A stretch of DNA of 64,000 bases from Pleionea mediterranea. Its GTDB lineage: Bacteria > Pseudomonadota > Gammaproteobacteria > Enterobacterales > Kangiellaceae. This document shows, piece by piece, positions 53,384 to 61,690 of this stretch; the first letter of the stretch is position 1, and every line of letters starts with the position of its first letter. Location of the stretch: the NCBI RefSeq assembly GCF_003148745.1, contig NZ_QGGU01000002.1, positions 1 to 64,000 on the forward strand, read 5' to 3'. The position numbers and the translations under genes were made by a program. The notes under the pieces were generated by a model, which saw nothing but the letters and a program-made list of their open reading frames with translations, searched no databases and was not told the DNA's origin.

Positions 53384-55033
53384 ATGACCAACAAACAACG
53401 AAAAACAATCGCTCAGCGAATTAAGTGGTGGTGGAATACCCGGGTAATGGGCTTGTGGCGGGTTAAACTTGGCGGCGCTTCACAGCGCAAAAAGTTGGCC
53501 AGTGCAGGTACTGTCGAGTTTAATCAGAAAGCTACACCTATGCCTGAGGCGAAAAGCTCTGGTATTACTGTGATTTTAACGGCTTATCGTCGAGCTGAAT
53601 ATTTGGCCGATCAAATCAAAGCACTTAGAAATCAGAGCGTACCGCCAGATGAAATTTGGGTATGGTCGAATCAAAGTGAAGAAGATTTACTCGATGTATC
53701 CGAATTAGCTGATCGGGTGGTTGCCTCCAACACCAACTGGTTATTCTGGGGGCGCTTTGCGTTGGCGCATTTGGTAAGAACCGAATTTGTGGCTTTTTTC
53801 GACGATGATATTTTGCCGCAACCACGTTGGTTTGAAAATTGTTTAAACACCATTAAGGCGGGCAACGATGGTATTTTGGGCGGCTCAGGAGTTCTACTGC
53901 CTGAGTCTGGTGGTTATTCGAGTAAACAAAAAGCTGGCTGGAATGGTTTGCATTCTACCGAAACTCAGGTGGTAGATCTGGTTGGCCATGCATGGTTTTT
54001 TCGTAAGCGTCATATCAATTTTATGTGGCGAGAAGAGCCCGCATTTTGGGATAACGGCGAAGATATACATTTAAGTTACATGGCGCTAAAGCATGGTGGT
54101 GTTGAAACCTTTGTGCCGCCGCATCCCGAGCACGATGAAACCTTATGGAGTTGCCGTCCAGATTTTGGCAAAACCGTTGGCCGAATGAAAGTGGCGACTT
54201 ATAAAACCAAGGATCATCGTGATACACGGTCGCAAATTGTTAATCGATATTTGGCGGATGGTTGGCAACAGGTGTGGCAACGGGTCTCTAAATCCGATAC
54301 CCGGCAACGACAATTTAAAACCGAACTGGAGTGGTTCAACCAAAAACTTTCGGATCATCAATCCTTTTCTTTGGTGCGTTTTGGTGATGGTGAAATGCTG
54401 GTGATCAATGGTGAAGCGGTTGATCTGTCTGAAAAGTGCAACGGCGAACACAAATACACTCCGGGTGATGAGCGTGACGAAAGTTATCGTTCTGTTTTGG
54501 AGCAATCGTTACTGTTTCGTCATCCGCAATATTTTATTGGTTTGCCTTGCCGTTGTTGTGTGGGTGATCAACATTGTGAGCGACTGAGGGCTCAGTCACA
54601 ACAGCCTGATGCGCAGCTTACCTGGGCGAACCTGTTTGTGAATGCAAACTACCCAAGATTTCTTGAGTCGACCCTTCCCTTATTAAATGATCGACAGGTG
54701 GTGATGGTGTGTCATGAACAGGCAACGTTTGATGACTTGCCGTTTAAGGTGACAGAAGATTTTCGAGTCGGAAAAAATGCCTGGACCGAAGACTTTGATC
54801 GATTGTTGAAAGAAATCACCCTCTTTATTGAAGACAACAACATTCAAAATCATGTGTTTATTTTTTGTGCCGGTGTGCTGAGTAATATGCTGATCTATAA
54901 ATTAACTGAAACTTACCCAAACAATACATACCTGGATACAGGCTCGGTATTTGACGATATGATGGGGCTTGGTCAAACCCGAAAATATTTAAAGGGTAGC
55001 AAGCGACGTTTAACCAAAGAGTGTGTGTGGTAA
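53384..55033 (+). CDS. Double glycosyltransferase: GT2 (GT-A fold) fused to GT-D domain
   Basis: The 549-residue protein has two different glycosyltransferase parts. The first (about 58-270) is a GT2-like domain with ITVILTAYRRAEYLADQI, the metal-binding FFDDDILP (139-142) and the acceptor-side NGEDIHLSY. The second (about 310-549) starts SLVRFGDGEMLVING, the hallmark of the GT-D fold (formerly DUF1792), with the DxE metal motif at FGDGE (333-337). It goes on with GLPCRCC and VFIFCAGVLSNMLIYKL. Both catalytic motifs look intact. It probably adds two successive sugars. The acceptor may be lipid A core, another envelope glycan or protein; nothing here decides this. Confidence 0.8.
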   Translation: MTNKQRKTIAQRIKWWWNTRVMGLWRVKLGGASQRKKLASAGTVEFNQKATPMPEAKSSGITVILTAYRRAEYLADQIKALRNQSVPPDEIWVWSNQSEEDLLDVSELADRVVASNTNWLFWGRFALAHLVRTEFVAFFDDDILPQPRWFENCLNTIKAGNDGILGGSGVLLPESGGYSSKQKAGWNGLHSTETQVVDLVGHAWFFRKRHINFMWREEPAFWDNGEDIHLSYMALKHGGVETFVPPHPEHDETLWSCRPDFGKTVGRMKVATYKTKDHRDTRSQIVNRYLADGWQQVWQRVSKSDTRQRQFKTELEWFNQKLSDHQSFSLVRFGDGEMLVINGEAVDLSEKCNGEHKYTPGDERDESYRSVLEQSLLFRHPQYFIGLPCRCCVGDQHCERLRAQSQQPDAQLTWANLFVNANYPRFLESTLPLLNDRQVVMVCHEQATFDDLPFKVTEDFRVGKNAWTEDFDRLLKEITLFIEDNNIQNHVFIFCAGVLSNMLIYKLTETYPNNTYLDTGSVFDDMMGLGQTRKYLKGSKRRLTKECVW

Positions 55034-55037
55034 TTTT

Positions 55038-55421
55038 ATGACGGCTAAATGGGCATTAATTTTTGCATCACTGTCCGGCTTTTTCACGGTTGTTTTAGGG
55101 GCTTTTGCGGCACATGGCTTAAAGCACCGGTTGGATCAATACGCCAAAGGGATCTGGGAAACCGCTGTGCAATACCAGATGTTTCACACACTGGTATTAC
55201 TGGTTGTTGGTTTATTACTTTCTCAAGCTCAATTTAGCGCTGCGCAATCTTTAAAAGTATCGGCAGTAAGTTTTTTAATTGGCATTATTATTTTTTCAGG
55301 AAGTCTATACACTTTAGCTTTGACCAATATTAAGTGGTTGGGTGCGGTTACTCCATTGGGAGGTTTGGCATTTCTAGTGGGATGGGCAGCGCTATTATGG
55401 TTCGCAATAAAAGCGGCTTAA
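55038..55421 (+). CDS. DUF423 membrane protein (YgdD-like)
   Basis: The 127-residue protein has four membrane segments and the typical DUF423 start with GFFTVVLGAFAAHGLKHRL, followed by AVQYQMFHTLVLL and ending with TPLGGLAFLVGWA. Function is unknown. I use ATG 55038; the frame is open to GTG 55023, which would overlap the glycosyltransferase gene. It starts 4 bases after that gene's stop. Confidence 0.85.
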   Translation: MTAKWALIFASLSGFFTVVLGAFAAHGLKHRLDQYAKGIWETAVQYQMFHTLVLLVVGLLLSQAQFSAAQSLKVSAVSFLIGIIIFSGSLYTLALTNIKWLGAVTPLGGLAFLVGWAALLWFAIKAA

Positions 55422-55606
55422 TCATTTGGCTGGCACGTGCGCTGATGTTCGCCGGCATTCTATTATTGGTAGCGCCCAATTTATTATTTGAAGCGTCAAC
55501 GAAGCAATTCGATCAACATTTTTATAGTGGTATGATCGGCATGCTTCTGATTTTTGTCGGCGTTACTGTGTTAAAAGTAAGGCGACAAAAATCAAAAGAA
55601 AATTAA
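55397..55606 (+). CDS. Small two-helix membrane protein
   Basis: The 69-residue product (from ATG 55397) has two hydrophobic segments (about 9-28 and 41-58) and a basic C-terminus. It has no recognised family. It overlaps the DUF423 gene by 25 bases in another frame. Alternative starts exist upstream (ATG 55382, GTG 55334), so the true N-terminus is uncertain. Confidence 0.55.
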   Translation: MVRNKSGLIIWLARALMFAGILLLVAPNLLFEASTKQFDQHFYSGMIGMLLIFVGVTVLKVRRQKSKEN

Positions 55607-55623
55607 TGCTTTAAGTTTTAATA

Positions 55624-55830
55624 TTAGTCAATTTTAACGCGTTTTCGGGGAGGGTTAACCCAAATAACATCAACATTGGTTGAAGAAGTTTTTGCAGCCT
55701 TCTCTATGGCATAAACTTTATCACTGTCTACGACATAACTTTGACCAGGAGTTGAGTTAACGCAACCCATAAGTAATAGAGTTGTGACCGCTAATGCCGA
55801 TACCGAAATAAATCGAATGCGTTGTTTCAT
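55624..55830 (-). CDS. Small lipoprotein
   Basis: The 68-residue precursor has a basic N-terminus, a hydrophobic core and the lipobox LLLMGC (Cys about 23). The mature part is only about 45 residues and ends in the basic WVNPPRKRVKID. No family is recognised; similar short lipoproteins are common in proteobacterial envelopes. Confidence 0.7.
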   Translation of the reverse strand: MKQRIRFISVSALAVTTLLLMGCVNSTPGQSYVVDSDKVYAIEKAAKTSSTNVDVIWVNPPRKRVKID

Positions 55831-55897
55831 AATGATTCCCCTTACCCGAAGACCTTATTTAATATATAGCTCAAAAATCAGTCAAAGGTAAGAGGGC

Positions 55898-55928
55898 AAG
55901 ACCAAAATTCAAGTTGAATTTTGGTCTT
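55898..55928. terminator. Near-perfect 31-base palindrome, possible terminator
   Basis: AAGACCAAAATTCAA (55898-55912) and TTGAATTTTGGTCTT (55914-55928) pair fully around one G. It lies between two minus-strand genes and is joined to a second palindrome, GTCTTAAGAC (55924-55933). As a hairpin it could end the DoxX-like gene's transcript, but no T-run follows on the minus strand, so an operator role is also possible. Confidence 0.45.
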
Positions 55929-55974
55929 AAGACAAAGTGATTTTTAAAACGAATTTGTTAAGAGCTTTTTTGAA

Positions 55975-56556
55975 TTACTGCTGTTGAAATCGTTTATTTA
56001 ACCAATAATCGACACTGGTGTATCTGCCTCCACCCGTAAACAGTAGCGATAGCAACATTACAAAGTAAGTGGCTGCAAACTCGATTCCGTTATTCAATAC
56101 CACAAAAGAACCTTTGGCGGTTAGCCAGTCCATTTTTCCGTGCTCTTGCAATATAGATCGGGCAGCCTCCAACCGGTTACCCACTTCCGGATCCGATGAT
56201 TGAGCAATGGCATACCAACCATTATCCCAATGTACGGTTACAGCCGCGACTATCATGGTGATCATCAACGGGATCGCGATGAAGCGTGTGGCAAAACCAG
56301 CAATCAGTAAAAATGCCCCAACAAACTCTGTTGTGGCCGCCAGATAAGCCATCAACTCAGGAAAAGGCAACTCAAGTGAATGTTCGAACCAGGCTATAGT
56401 ATTGTCCATGGCACCAAATTTTTTACTACCCGCCAGATAAAAAGGCAAAAACAGGTAAATTCGAATGGCCAGTGGCGCAACCCCGGATAAGTGTTGAAGT
56501 TTTGTTATCAGAGAGTGATAGGTTGTTATTATGCTGTTGAGTTTATCTCTAATCAT
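55975..56556 (-). CDS. DoxX family membrane protein
   Basis: The 193-residue protein has four membrane segments in the DoxX layout: LAIRIYLFLPFYLAGSKKF, then EFVGAFLLIAGFATRFIAIPLM, and a late FAATYFVMLLSLLFTGGGRYT. The family has members tied to respiration and redox stress, but the role here is unknown. An extra polar loop (about 108-150) lies between helices three and four. It stands alone, divergent from the sigma factor gene at 56709. Confidence 0.82.
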   Translation of the reverse strand: MIRDKLNSIITTYHSLITKLQHLSGVAPLAIRIYLFLPFYLAGSKKFGAMDNTIAWFEHSLELPFPELMAYLAATTEFVGAFLLIAGFATRFIAIPLMITMIVAAVTVHWDNGWYAIAQSSDPEVGNRLEAARSILQEHGKMDWLTAKGSFVVLNNGIEFAATYFVMLLSLLFTGGGRYTSVDYWLNKRFQQQ

Positions 56557-56708
56557 GACGTTCTCAATGTTGTGTGTCTGTTCAGTTAAGATGAATCAAT
56601 TGGCTAAATGTTGCAAATAAATTAAAAAATAACGCTAATTAATTGTTTTTAGTGCAAAATTTTGCTTAAAATCTAAATACACAATACCACATCAACCTAG
56701 GATAGTTT

Positions 56709-57320
56709 TTGCCAGAATCAATTCCAGATGATCAGGAGCTGATCAAAAAATTGCTTTTGAAAGATTCGCGCACATTCCAGTTATTAATGGATCATTGGTA
56801 TGGCTCCATGTTTTATGTGGCGTCTTCCATTGCCGGGGAAGCGATCGCCGATGAAATCGTACAGGAAACCTGGGTCTCGGTGATGCGTGCTCTGCCTAAA
56901 TTTGAAGGGCGTTCCAGCTTAAAGAGCTGGGTAATGCGTATTTTGGCAAACGAAGCAAAAACCCGCCGTCGCAAGGAGTCGCGTAACGTTTCGTTGGATC
57001 AAATGGACGATGGCTGGTCGTCGGATCCCCGTTTTACCGAAAACGGCCACTGGCAATCGACCTCAAAGCAATGGCATTCCGACTCGCCTGATCAACTTAT
57101 GCAAGCAATTGAGCTGGAAGATTGCATTAAAAAACACATTGAGAAACTGCCGGATAATCAAAAATCAGCTTTAATGCTGAAGGAAACAGAAGCTTACACT
57201 TTAGAACAGATCTGTAACATTTTAGAGGTTTCATCATCCAATGTAAGAGTTTTGTTGCATCGAGCACGGGACAAAGTATTAAAAGTTATTGAACGGTTTG
57301 AGCGTGAGGGAAAATGTTAG
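56709..57320 (+). CDS. ECF-type RNA polymerase sigma factor (second)
   Basis: The 203-residue protein has region 2 with LLMDHWYGSMFYVASSIAG, IADEIVQETWVSVM and RSSLKSWVMRILANEAKTRRR. Region 4 has LPDNQKSALMLKETEAYTLEQI and a helix-turn-helix ending SSSNVRVLLHRARDKV. The start is an unusual TTG at 56709, supported by AGGA seven bases upstream. The gene overlaps the next one, a zinc-binding anti-sigma candidate, by 7 bases. Confidence 0.9.
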   Translation: MPESIPDDQELIKKLLLKDSRTFQLLMDHWYGSMFYVASSIAGEAIADEIVQETWVSVMRALPKFEGRSSLKSWVMRILANEAKTRRRKESRNVSLDQMDDGWSSDPRFTENGHWQSTSKQWHSDSPDQLMQAIELEDCIKKHIEKLPDNQKSALMLKETEAYTLEQICNILEVSSSNVRVLLHRARDKVLKVIERFEREGKC

Positions 57321-57640
57321 GATTGCCCAGTTGTAAAAAAGTAAGTGAGCAAAGTAGCTTGCAGTTGGATGAGAATTTACCTCTGGCGCGCCGTGTTGGT
57401 TTTAAATTACATTTGATGATGTGTGTACGCTGTCGCCGTTATGCTCAGAAAATGAGGGTCACCAGTCAATCGTTAAAAATATGGATGACACGTAAAACAA
57501 TGCCGGAACCCATCAAACGGCAATTACTGGATGATTTTGAGCAAACAGATTTTAATCAACAGGACGTTAAACAGAAGGACGACAAACAGAACGGTGATAA
57601 TGTGGTAAAAAATAACGGGAAGTCAGATTCCACGATCTAG
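57314..57640 (+). CDS. ZAS-type anti-sigma factor, short
   Basis: The 108-residue protein has an early Cys (LPSCKKVSE) and the HxxxCxxC motif HLMMCVRC at about 33-40, the hallmark of zinc-containing anti-sigma domains. There is no membrane segment, and the C-terminal 40 residues are Gln/Asp/Lys/Asn-rich. It is thus probably a soluble anti-sigma factor for the sigma factor whose gene it overlaps by 7 bases. Confidence 0.75.
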   Translation: MLGLPSCKKVSEQSSLQLDENLPLARRVGFKLHLMMCVRCRRYAQKMRVTSQSLKIWMTRKTMPEPIKRQLLDDFEQTDFNQQDVKQKDDKQNGDNVVKNNGKSDSTI

Positions 57641-57676
57641 GTCTCTTCAATTACTTGCTGTAAACATCAGAGACCT
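57639..57676 (+). terminator. Possible terminator after the anti-sigma gene
   Basis: AGGTCTCT (57639-57646) and AGAGACCT (57669-57676) pair around a 22-base loop, followed by TTC. The first base of the left arm overlaps the stop codon. It may serve the plus-strand gene or the convergent bamE. Confidence 0.4.
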
Positions 57677-57697
57677 TTCACAATATTATAGCCAGTG

Positions 57698-58030
57698 TCA
57701 GCCATTAAACCCTTCTGGTAGCTCAAAGTCACCGCTCATGTTAATGACCTTGTCGTTGTCAAAGGTAATGAATAATTGGGTACGGGTCTGTTCACCGGTT
57801 TGGCCACTCTTAAAAGTATTCACATAATGCCACTTGTTGTCGCCGAAGGTGTCATTGACCAATGGCTTGCCAAGAAGGTACTGAACCTGAGCTTTGGTCA
57901 TGCCTTTTCTGATCTGAGAGACATGTTTTTGCTCGATGATATTGCCTTGACGAATATTGATTTTGTAAATGGAGCAACCTGAAAGTGACAGCAAAACAAT
58001 CGCTGCCACGATTAAATTAATAATTCGCAT
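57698..58030 (-). CDS. bamE: Outer membrane assembly lipoprotein BamE
   Basis: BamE is a small lipoprotein of the BAM complex that inserts beta-barrel proteins. The 110-residue precursor has a signal peptide with the lipobox LSGC (Cys about 19). It continues with the family segments QGNIIEQKHVSQIRKGMTK, VQYLLGKPLVNDTF and NKWHYVNTFKSG. It is divergent from fur, the usual neighbour in gammaproteobacteria. Confidence 0.95.
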   Translation of the reverse strand: MRIINLIVAAIVLLSLSGCSIYKINIRQGNIIEQKHVSQIRKGMTKAQVQYLLGKPLVNDTFGDNKWHYVNTFKSGQTGEQTRTQLFITFDNDKVINMSGDFELPEGFNG

Positions 58031-58139
58031 TTTTTACTCTTTTTAATAAATTCATTTGGGCTTCGACCACTAATCTGCGTATTATATCCGTAATTTCCGT
58101 TTGAAGACATAGATTACTTGTTAACGTTTGGAGCGATCC

Positions 58140-58541
58140 TTGGATAATCAACAACTTAAAAAAGCCGGGTTAAAAATCACCCTGCCTCGAGTCAAGATTT
58201 TACAGATTTTAGAGAACAGTGAAGATCCGCACATGAGCGCTGAAGATGTCTATAAGGCATTGATGGAGGCTGAAGAAGAAGTGGGTCTGGCAACTGTCTA
58301 TCGGGTGTTGACACAGTTTGAGCAGGCCGGATTGGTAGCTCGTCATAATTTTGAAGGCGGTCATTCTGTTTTTGAACTGGAGCGCGGCGATCATCACGAC
58401 CATATGGTGTGTATGCAATCTGGCAAGGTCATAGAGTTTCATAGTGAAATCATAGAGCAGCTGCAAAAAGACATTGCCGAAGAGCACGGTTATAAACTGG
58501 TGGATCACTCTCTGGTACTCTATGTGGAGCCAAAAGACTAA
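58140..58541 (+). CDS. fur: Ferric uptake regulator Fur
   Basis: Fur represses iron-uptake genes when loaded with Fe2+. The product starts with LKKAGLKITLPRVKILQIL and has the DNA-binding segment EEVGLATVYRVLTQFEQAGLV and metal ligands in GDHHDHMVC and HSLVLYV. The zinc-structural CxxC is incomplete: it reads CMQS, and the C-terminal cysteines are absent, as in Pseudomonas Fur. I choose TTG 58140 (133 residues) because GGAG lies six bases upstream and the sequence then aligns with other Fur N-termini. TTG 58128 would add four residues and removes the ribosome binding site. Confidence 0.93.
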   Translation: MDNQQLKKAGLKITLPRVKILQILENSEDPHMSAEDVYKALMEAEEEVGLATVYRVLTQFEQAGLVARHNFEGGHSVFELERGDHHDHMVCMQSGKVIEFHSEIIEQLQKDIAEEHGYKLVDHSLVLYVEPKD

Positions 58542-58620
58542 CCGCCGTGTGATTAGATTCGCTCAGAATCGGTTGGTTCGTTCGAGCGATTGTCGGGTAG
58601 TTAATTGACAGCTGCGTTAA

Positions 58621-60279
58621 CTATCCGGCCAACAATTCTTTAGCGTGCTGTAAGGTGGAGTCGGTTATATCCTGACCACCGACCATTCGCGCAATTTCTT
58701 CGATCCTTAATTGACTTTCAAGCGACGCCATAGCGGTTTCTGTGGCGTTCTTGTGACGGGTTTTTATGGCTCGAAGATGGTGTGCACCACGAGCGGCTAC
58801 CTGAGCCTGATGCGTCACACAAATGACCTGGGCGTGTTGTGATATATTTTCCAGCATACGCCCGACAATATCGGCGGTTTGTCCGCCAATACCCACATCC
58901 ACTTCATCAAATATAAGACAGGGCGTCACCCGTTTTTCAGCGGTAATAACCTGAATAGCCAGACTGATGCGTGAAAGTTCACCACCAGAAGCCACTTTTG
59001 CTAAAGGTTGCAGGGGTTGCCCCGGATTTGCGGTGACCAGAAAAGCCACCTGCTCATTGCCGTGACGAGAAAAGTTTTCGTTATGCGGTTGCAATTCAAT
59101 GGTGAGTTTCCCGCCGTCCATACCGAGTGATTGCATACGCTTGGTCACATCCGCTGACAATTGCTTGGCAATTTGCTTACGTTGCTTGGTGAGTTTTTCG
59201 GCTGCTTGCCGATATTCCTGCTCAATCTGTTTCAGTCGTTGCTCAAGCTCTTCGGTATTTTCACTGGCCTGCTCAAGTTGGGTGAGCTCATCTCGGATCT
59301 GCTGTTCGGTGGTCGGAAGTTCTGCCATATCCACCTGATGCTTTCTGGCTAAATCAAATAATGCGGTTAAGCGTTCATCCAGTTCATTCAATTGTTCAGG
59401 ATCCATATCAAGTGAATCCTGATAATGTCTGAGCTCCGACTTCACCTCTTCGAGATTGCTGTTGGCTGAAAGCAGTAATTCATAGGCAGCAGTAAGCGCC
59501 GGATCTTTTTCCGACAGGGTCTTAAATTGTTCCTGAAAATGCAGTAGTTGACCAAATAACCCTGGCTCCTGATCAAATATATCGTTCATCGCCTGCTGGG
59601 TAGACTGGGTCAGTTGCTGCATATTGGATGCTCGAGCATGATCCTGTTCCAGCTGCTGAATGGAAGATTCCGTTAAAGACAGGGCTTCAAGTTCGCGTAA
59701 TTGATAAGCCAGTAATTCGGATCGTTCCTGTCTTTGGCTAGTATCCTGTTGTAATTCATGCAGTTGACTGGCAATTTTTCGGTGTTCGGCGGCTAAAGAT
59801 TTGACCTCTTGTAGTGGCGCGGTATCGTCAGTTAACTCATCCAGTAACAACAGCTGTTGCAAGGGTTTTAACAAAGATTGATGAGCGTGCTGGCCGTGGA
59901 TATCCACTAGTAAATCACCCAGTTCACGCAGCATTGACAGAGTTGCTGAGCGACCATTGATAAAACATCGCGAGCGGCCTTCTTTGGCGATCACACGGCG
60001 TAAGATGCATTCATTGCCATCATCCAGCTCCTGTTGTGCCAGCCATTGATTAGCCAGTGAGTCAGCAGCAATAGTAAAGCTGGCAGATATGTCGGCTTTT
60101 TCGGCACCAAATCGGATTGAGGCGGCATCGGCACGTTCTCCCAATGCCAAACCCAGTGCGTCAATAACAATCGATTTACCGGCACCGGTTTCACCGGTAA
60201 TAACCGTCATGCCGGTGTGGAAATCCAGCTCAAGCTGTTCAATAAGCGCAAAATTTTTAATTTGTATGGATGCGAGCAT
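58621..60279 (-). CDS. recN: DNA repair protein RecN
   Basis: RecN is an SMC-like ATPase acting in double-strand break repair. The 552-residue protein has the N-terminal Walker A GETGAGKSIVIDAL (about 29-43), a long coiled coil in the middle (about 155-380), the signature LAKVASGGELSRISLA and the Walker B CLIFDEVDVGIGG near the end. The full length matches the E. coli protein (553). I found no clear LexA-type box upstream. Confidence 0.96.
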   Translation of the reverse strand: MLASIQIKNFALIEQLELDFHTGMTVITGETGAGKSIVIDALGLALGERADAASIRFGAEKADISASFTIAADSLANQWLAQQELDDGNECILRRVIAKEGRSRCFINGRSATLSMLRELGDLLVDIHGQHAHQSLLKPLQQLLLLDELTDDTAPLQEVKSLAAEHRKIASQLHELQQDTSQRQERSELLAYQLRELEALSLTESSIQQLEQDHARASNMQQLTQSTQQAMNDIFDQEPGLFGQLLHFQEQFKTLSEKDPALTAAYELLLSANSNLEEVKSELRHYQDSLDMDPEQLNELDERLTALFDLARKHQVDMAELPTTEQQIRDELTQLEQASENTEELEQRLKQIEQEYRQAAEKLTKQRKQIAKQLSADVTKRMQSLGMDGGKLTIELQPHNENFSRHGNEQVAFLVTANPGQPLQPLAKVASGGELSRISLAIQVITAEKRVTPCLIFDEVDVGIGGQTADIVGRMLENISQHAQVICVTHQAQVAARGAHHLRAIKTRHKNATETAMASLESQLRIEEIARMVGGQDITDSTLQHAKELLAG

Positions 60280-60493
60280 AAGTTTTTTTGCCGAGATTAT
60301 TATTCAAATGATGGATTTTATTTAAATAATGTATTTTGCCGTTAAATGTGTCTGCCAGTGTAAAGGCTTAACCACTAATTGTCAGTTGTTTTACTAACTA
60401 TATAAGTAGTTGTCAGGGAAAGTGCAACCATTATTTGATGAAACGGTGCGATCAGCCGAAATAACTTTACCTAGAATGAAAGATAAACACGCT

Positions 60494-61381
60494 CTAGAGC
60501 TTATGCCCCCAGCCCAGTTTATTACGCAGCACCTTGTAATAATCGTGGTTTGTCGGGTGTAAAATGCGCAGTGGTAACGGATGCTTTTTAATGCGGATGC
60601 GATCACCCGGTGCCAGTCCCATATTTTCCTGACCATCACAACTGACCATGGGGGAATGGCGATTGTCCTGAGCGATAACCAGCTCAACCACGGAGTTGGC
60701 ATCAATAACAATTGGACGGCTGGATAAGGTATGAGGAAACATTGGCACCAGTACCATGGCATCGACTTGCGGCGAAATTATCGGGCCTCCGCCAGAGAGC
60801 GCATAAGCGGTAGAGCCGGTAGGTGTGGAGACGATAAGACCATCGGAGCGTTGGCTGTAAACAAACTGATTATTAATAAACAGCTCAAATTCAAGCATTT
60901 TTGAAATTTCGCCGGGGTGGATAACCACTTCATTGACCGACGCAGAGTCGCCAATAATGTTATCGTCGCGTATCACTTCGGCATTTAAAATAAAGCGTTT
61001 TTCTTCGGTGTATTGACCGTGCAAAATTTCATGGATGCGCTCAACCACTTCGGTCGGTCGTACATCGGTTAGAAATCCCAGATGACCGCGATTGATGCCA
61101 ACGGTGGGTACCTGATGCTGTATTTGGGTGCGTCCAGCATTTAGCATGCTGCCATCACCACCAACCACAACCATCAAATCGACCTCTTTGCCAAGCTCCT
61201 GACGCGGTAAAAATTTCGCAACCTCTGATTCAAAATCACTGGCGAGCGAGTCCTGCACCCAGATATCACAGCCTTCTGCAACGAGATGATCGTGTAATGT
61301 TTGTATCGATTCTGCGGCTTGTGGATTTTGCGGCTTGCCAACAATACCAATATTTTGAAAAACGCGCGCTTTGCTGTTCAT
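60494..61381 (-). CDS. nadK: NAD kinase
   Basis: The enzyme phosphorylates NAD to NADP. The 295-residue chain has the GGDGS motif (LMVVVGGDGSMLNAGR), the following INRGHLGFLTDV, NEVVIHP and SDGLIVSTPTGSTAYALSGGGP. ATG 61381 gives the normal N-terminus; the frame is open to 61429, adding 16 residues. It is divergent from grpE, as in many gammaproteobacteria. Confidence 0.96.
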   Translation of the reverse strand: MNSKARVFQNIGIVGKPQNPQAAESIQTLHDHLVAEGCDIWVQDSLASDFESEVAKFLPRQELGKEVDLMVVVGGDGSMLNAGRTQIQHQVPTVGINRGHLGFLTDVRPTEVVERIHEILHGQYTEEKRFILNAEVIRDDNIIGDSASVNEVVIHPGEISKMLEFELFINNQFVYSQRSDGLIVSTPTGSTAYALSGGGPIISPQVDAMVLVPMFPHTLSSRPIVIDANSVVELVIAQDNRHSPMVSCDGQENMGLAPGDRIRIKKHPLPLRILHPTNHDYYKVLRNKLGWGHKL

Positions 61382-61690
61382 GAGGTGTCCATTGTAAAGG
61401 CGTGCTGTTAAGCACAAAGTCTTAGTCACTCTAACCGCTAAACCCTAGGCAATTCAAGGGGTTCGTTGTGTTTTGATTGCCGTCAAGGGGGCTAAGCGTT
61501 TAAACAATTGGCCAATCGCTGAGTGTTATTATTACTCTTGTATAAGGGTTGTTCGCCGAATCGGTAAATTTACATATTTTACACTTGAATCACCCTGAGT
61601 TACCCCCATATACCTCCCAACCAAATTTTCATATCTCTTTTTATTAAGAGACAAGTTGTCATTCTGACAATCAGCAGACGGGGTAACACT
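61382..61690. other. Divergent intergenic region nadK / grpE
   Basis: No gene is seen in these 309 bases. The region contains the heat-shock promoter at 61584-61611 and an AT-rich leader before grpE. The nadK promoter must lie at its left end, but its boxes could not be fixed. Confidence 0.5.
61584..61611 (+). promoter_or_regulatory. Sigma-32-type heat-shock promoter of grpE
   Basis: CTTGAAT (61584-61590) and CCCCCATAT (61603-61611), 12 bases apart, fit the RpoH consensus very closely. The -10 element is identical to that upstream of groES. Confidence 0.8.

Noticed and set aside
58031-58139. Fur box in the bamE-fur gap
   Set aside because: No 19-base GATAATGAT-type inverted repeat is visible, so autoregulation by this route is not supported.
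60280-60493. LexA-type SOS box before recN
   Set aside because: recN is SOS-controlled in E. coli, but no CTGT-N8-ACAG-like site could be found in this gap.
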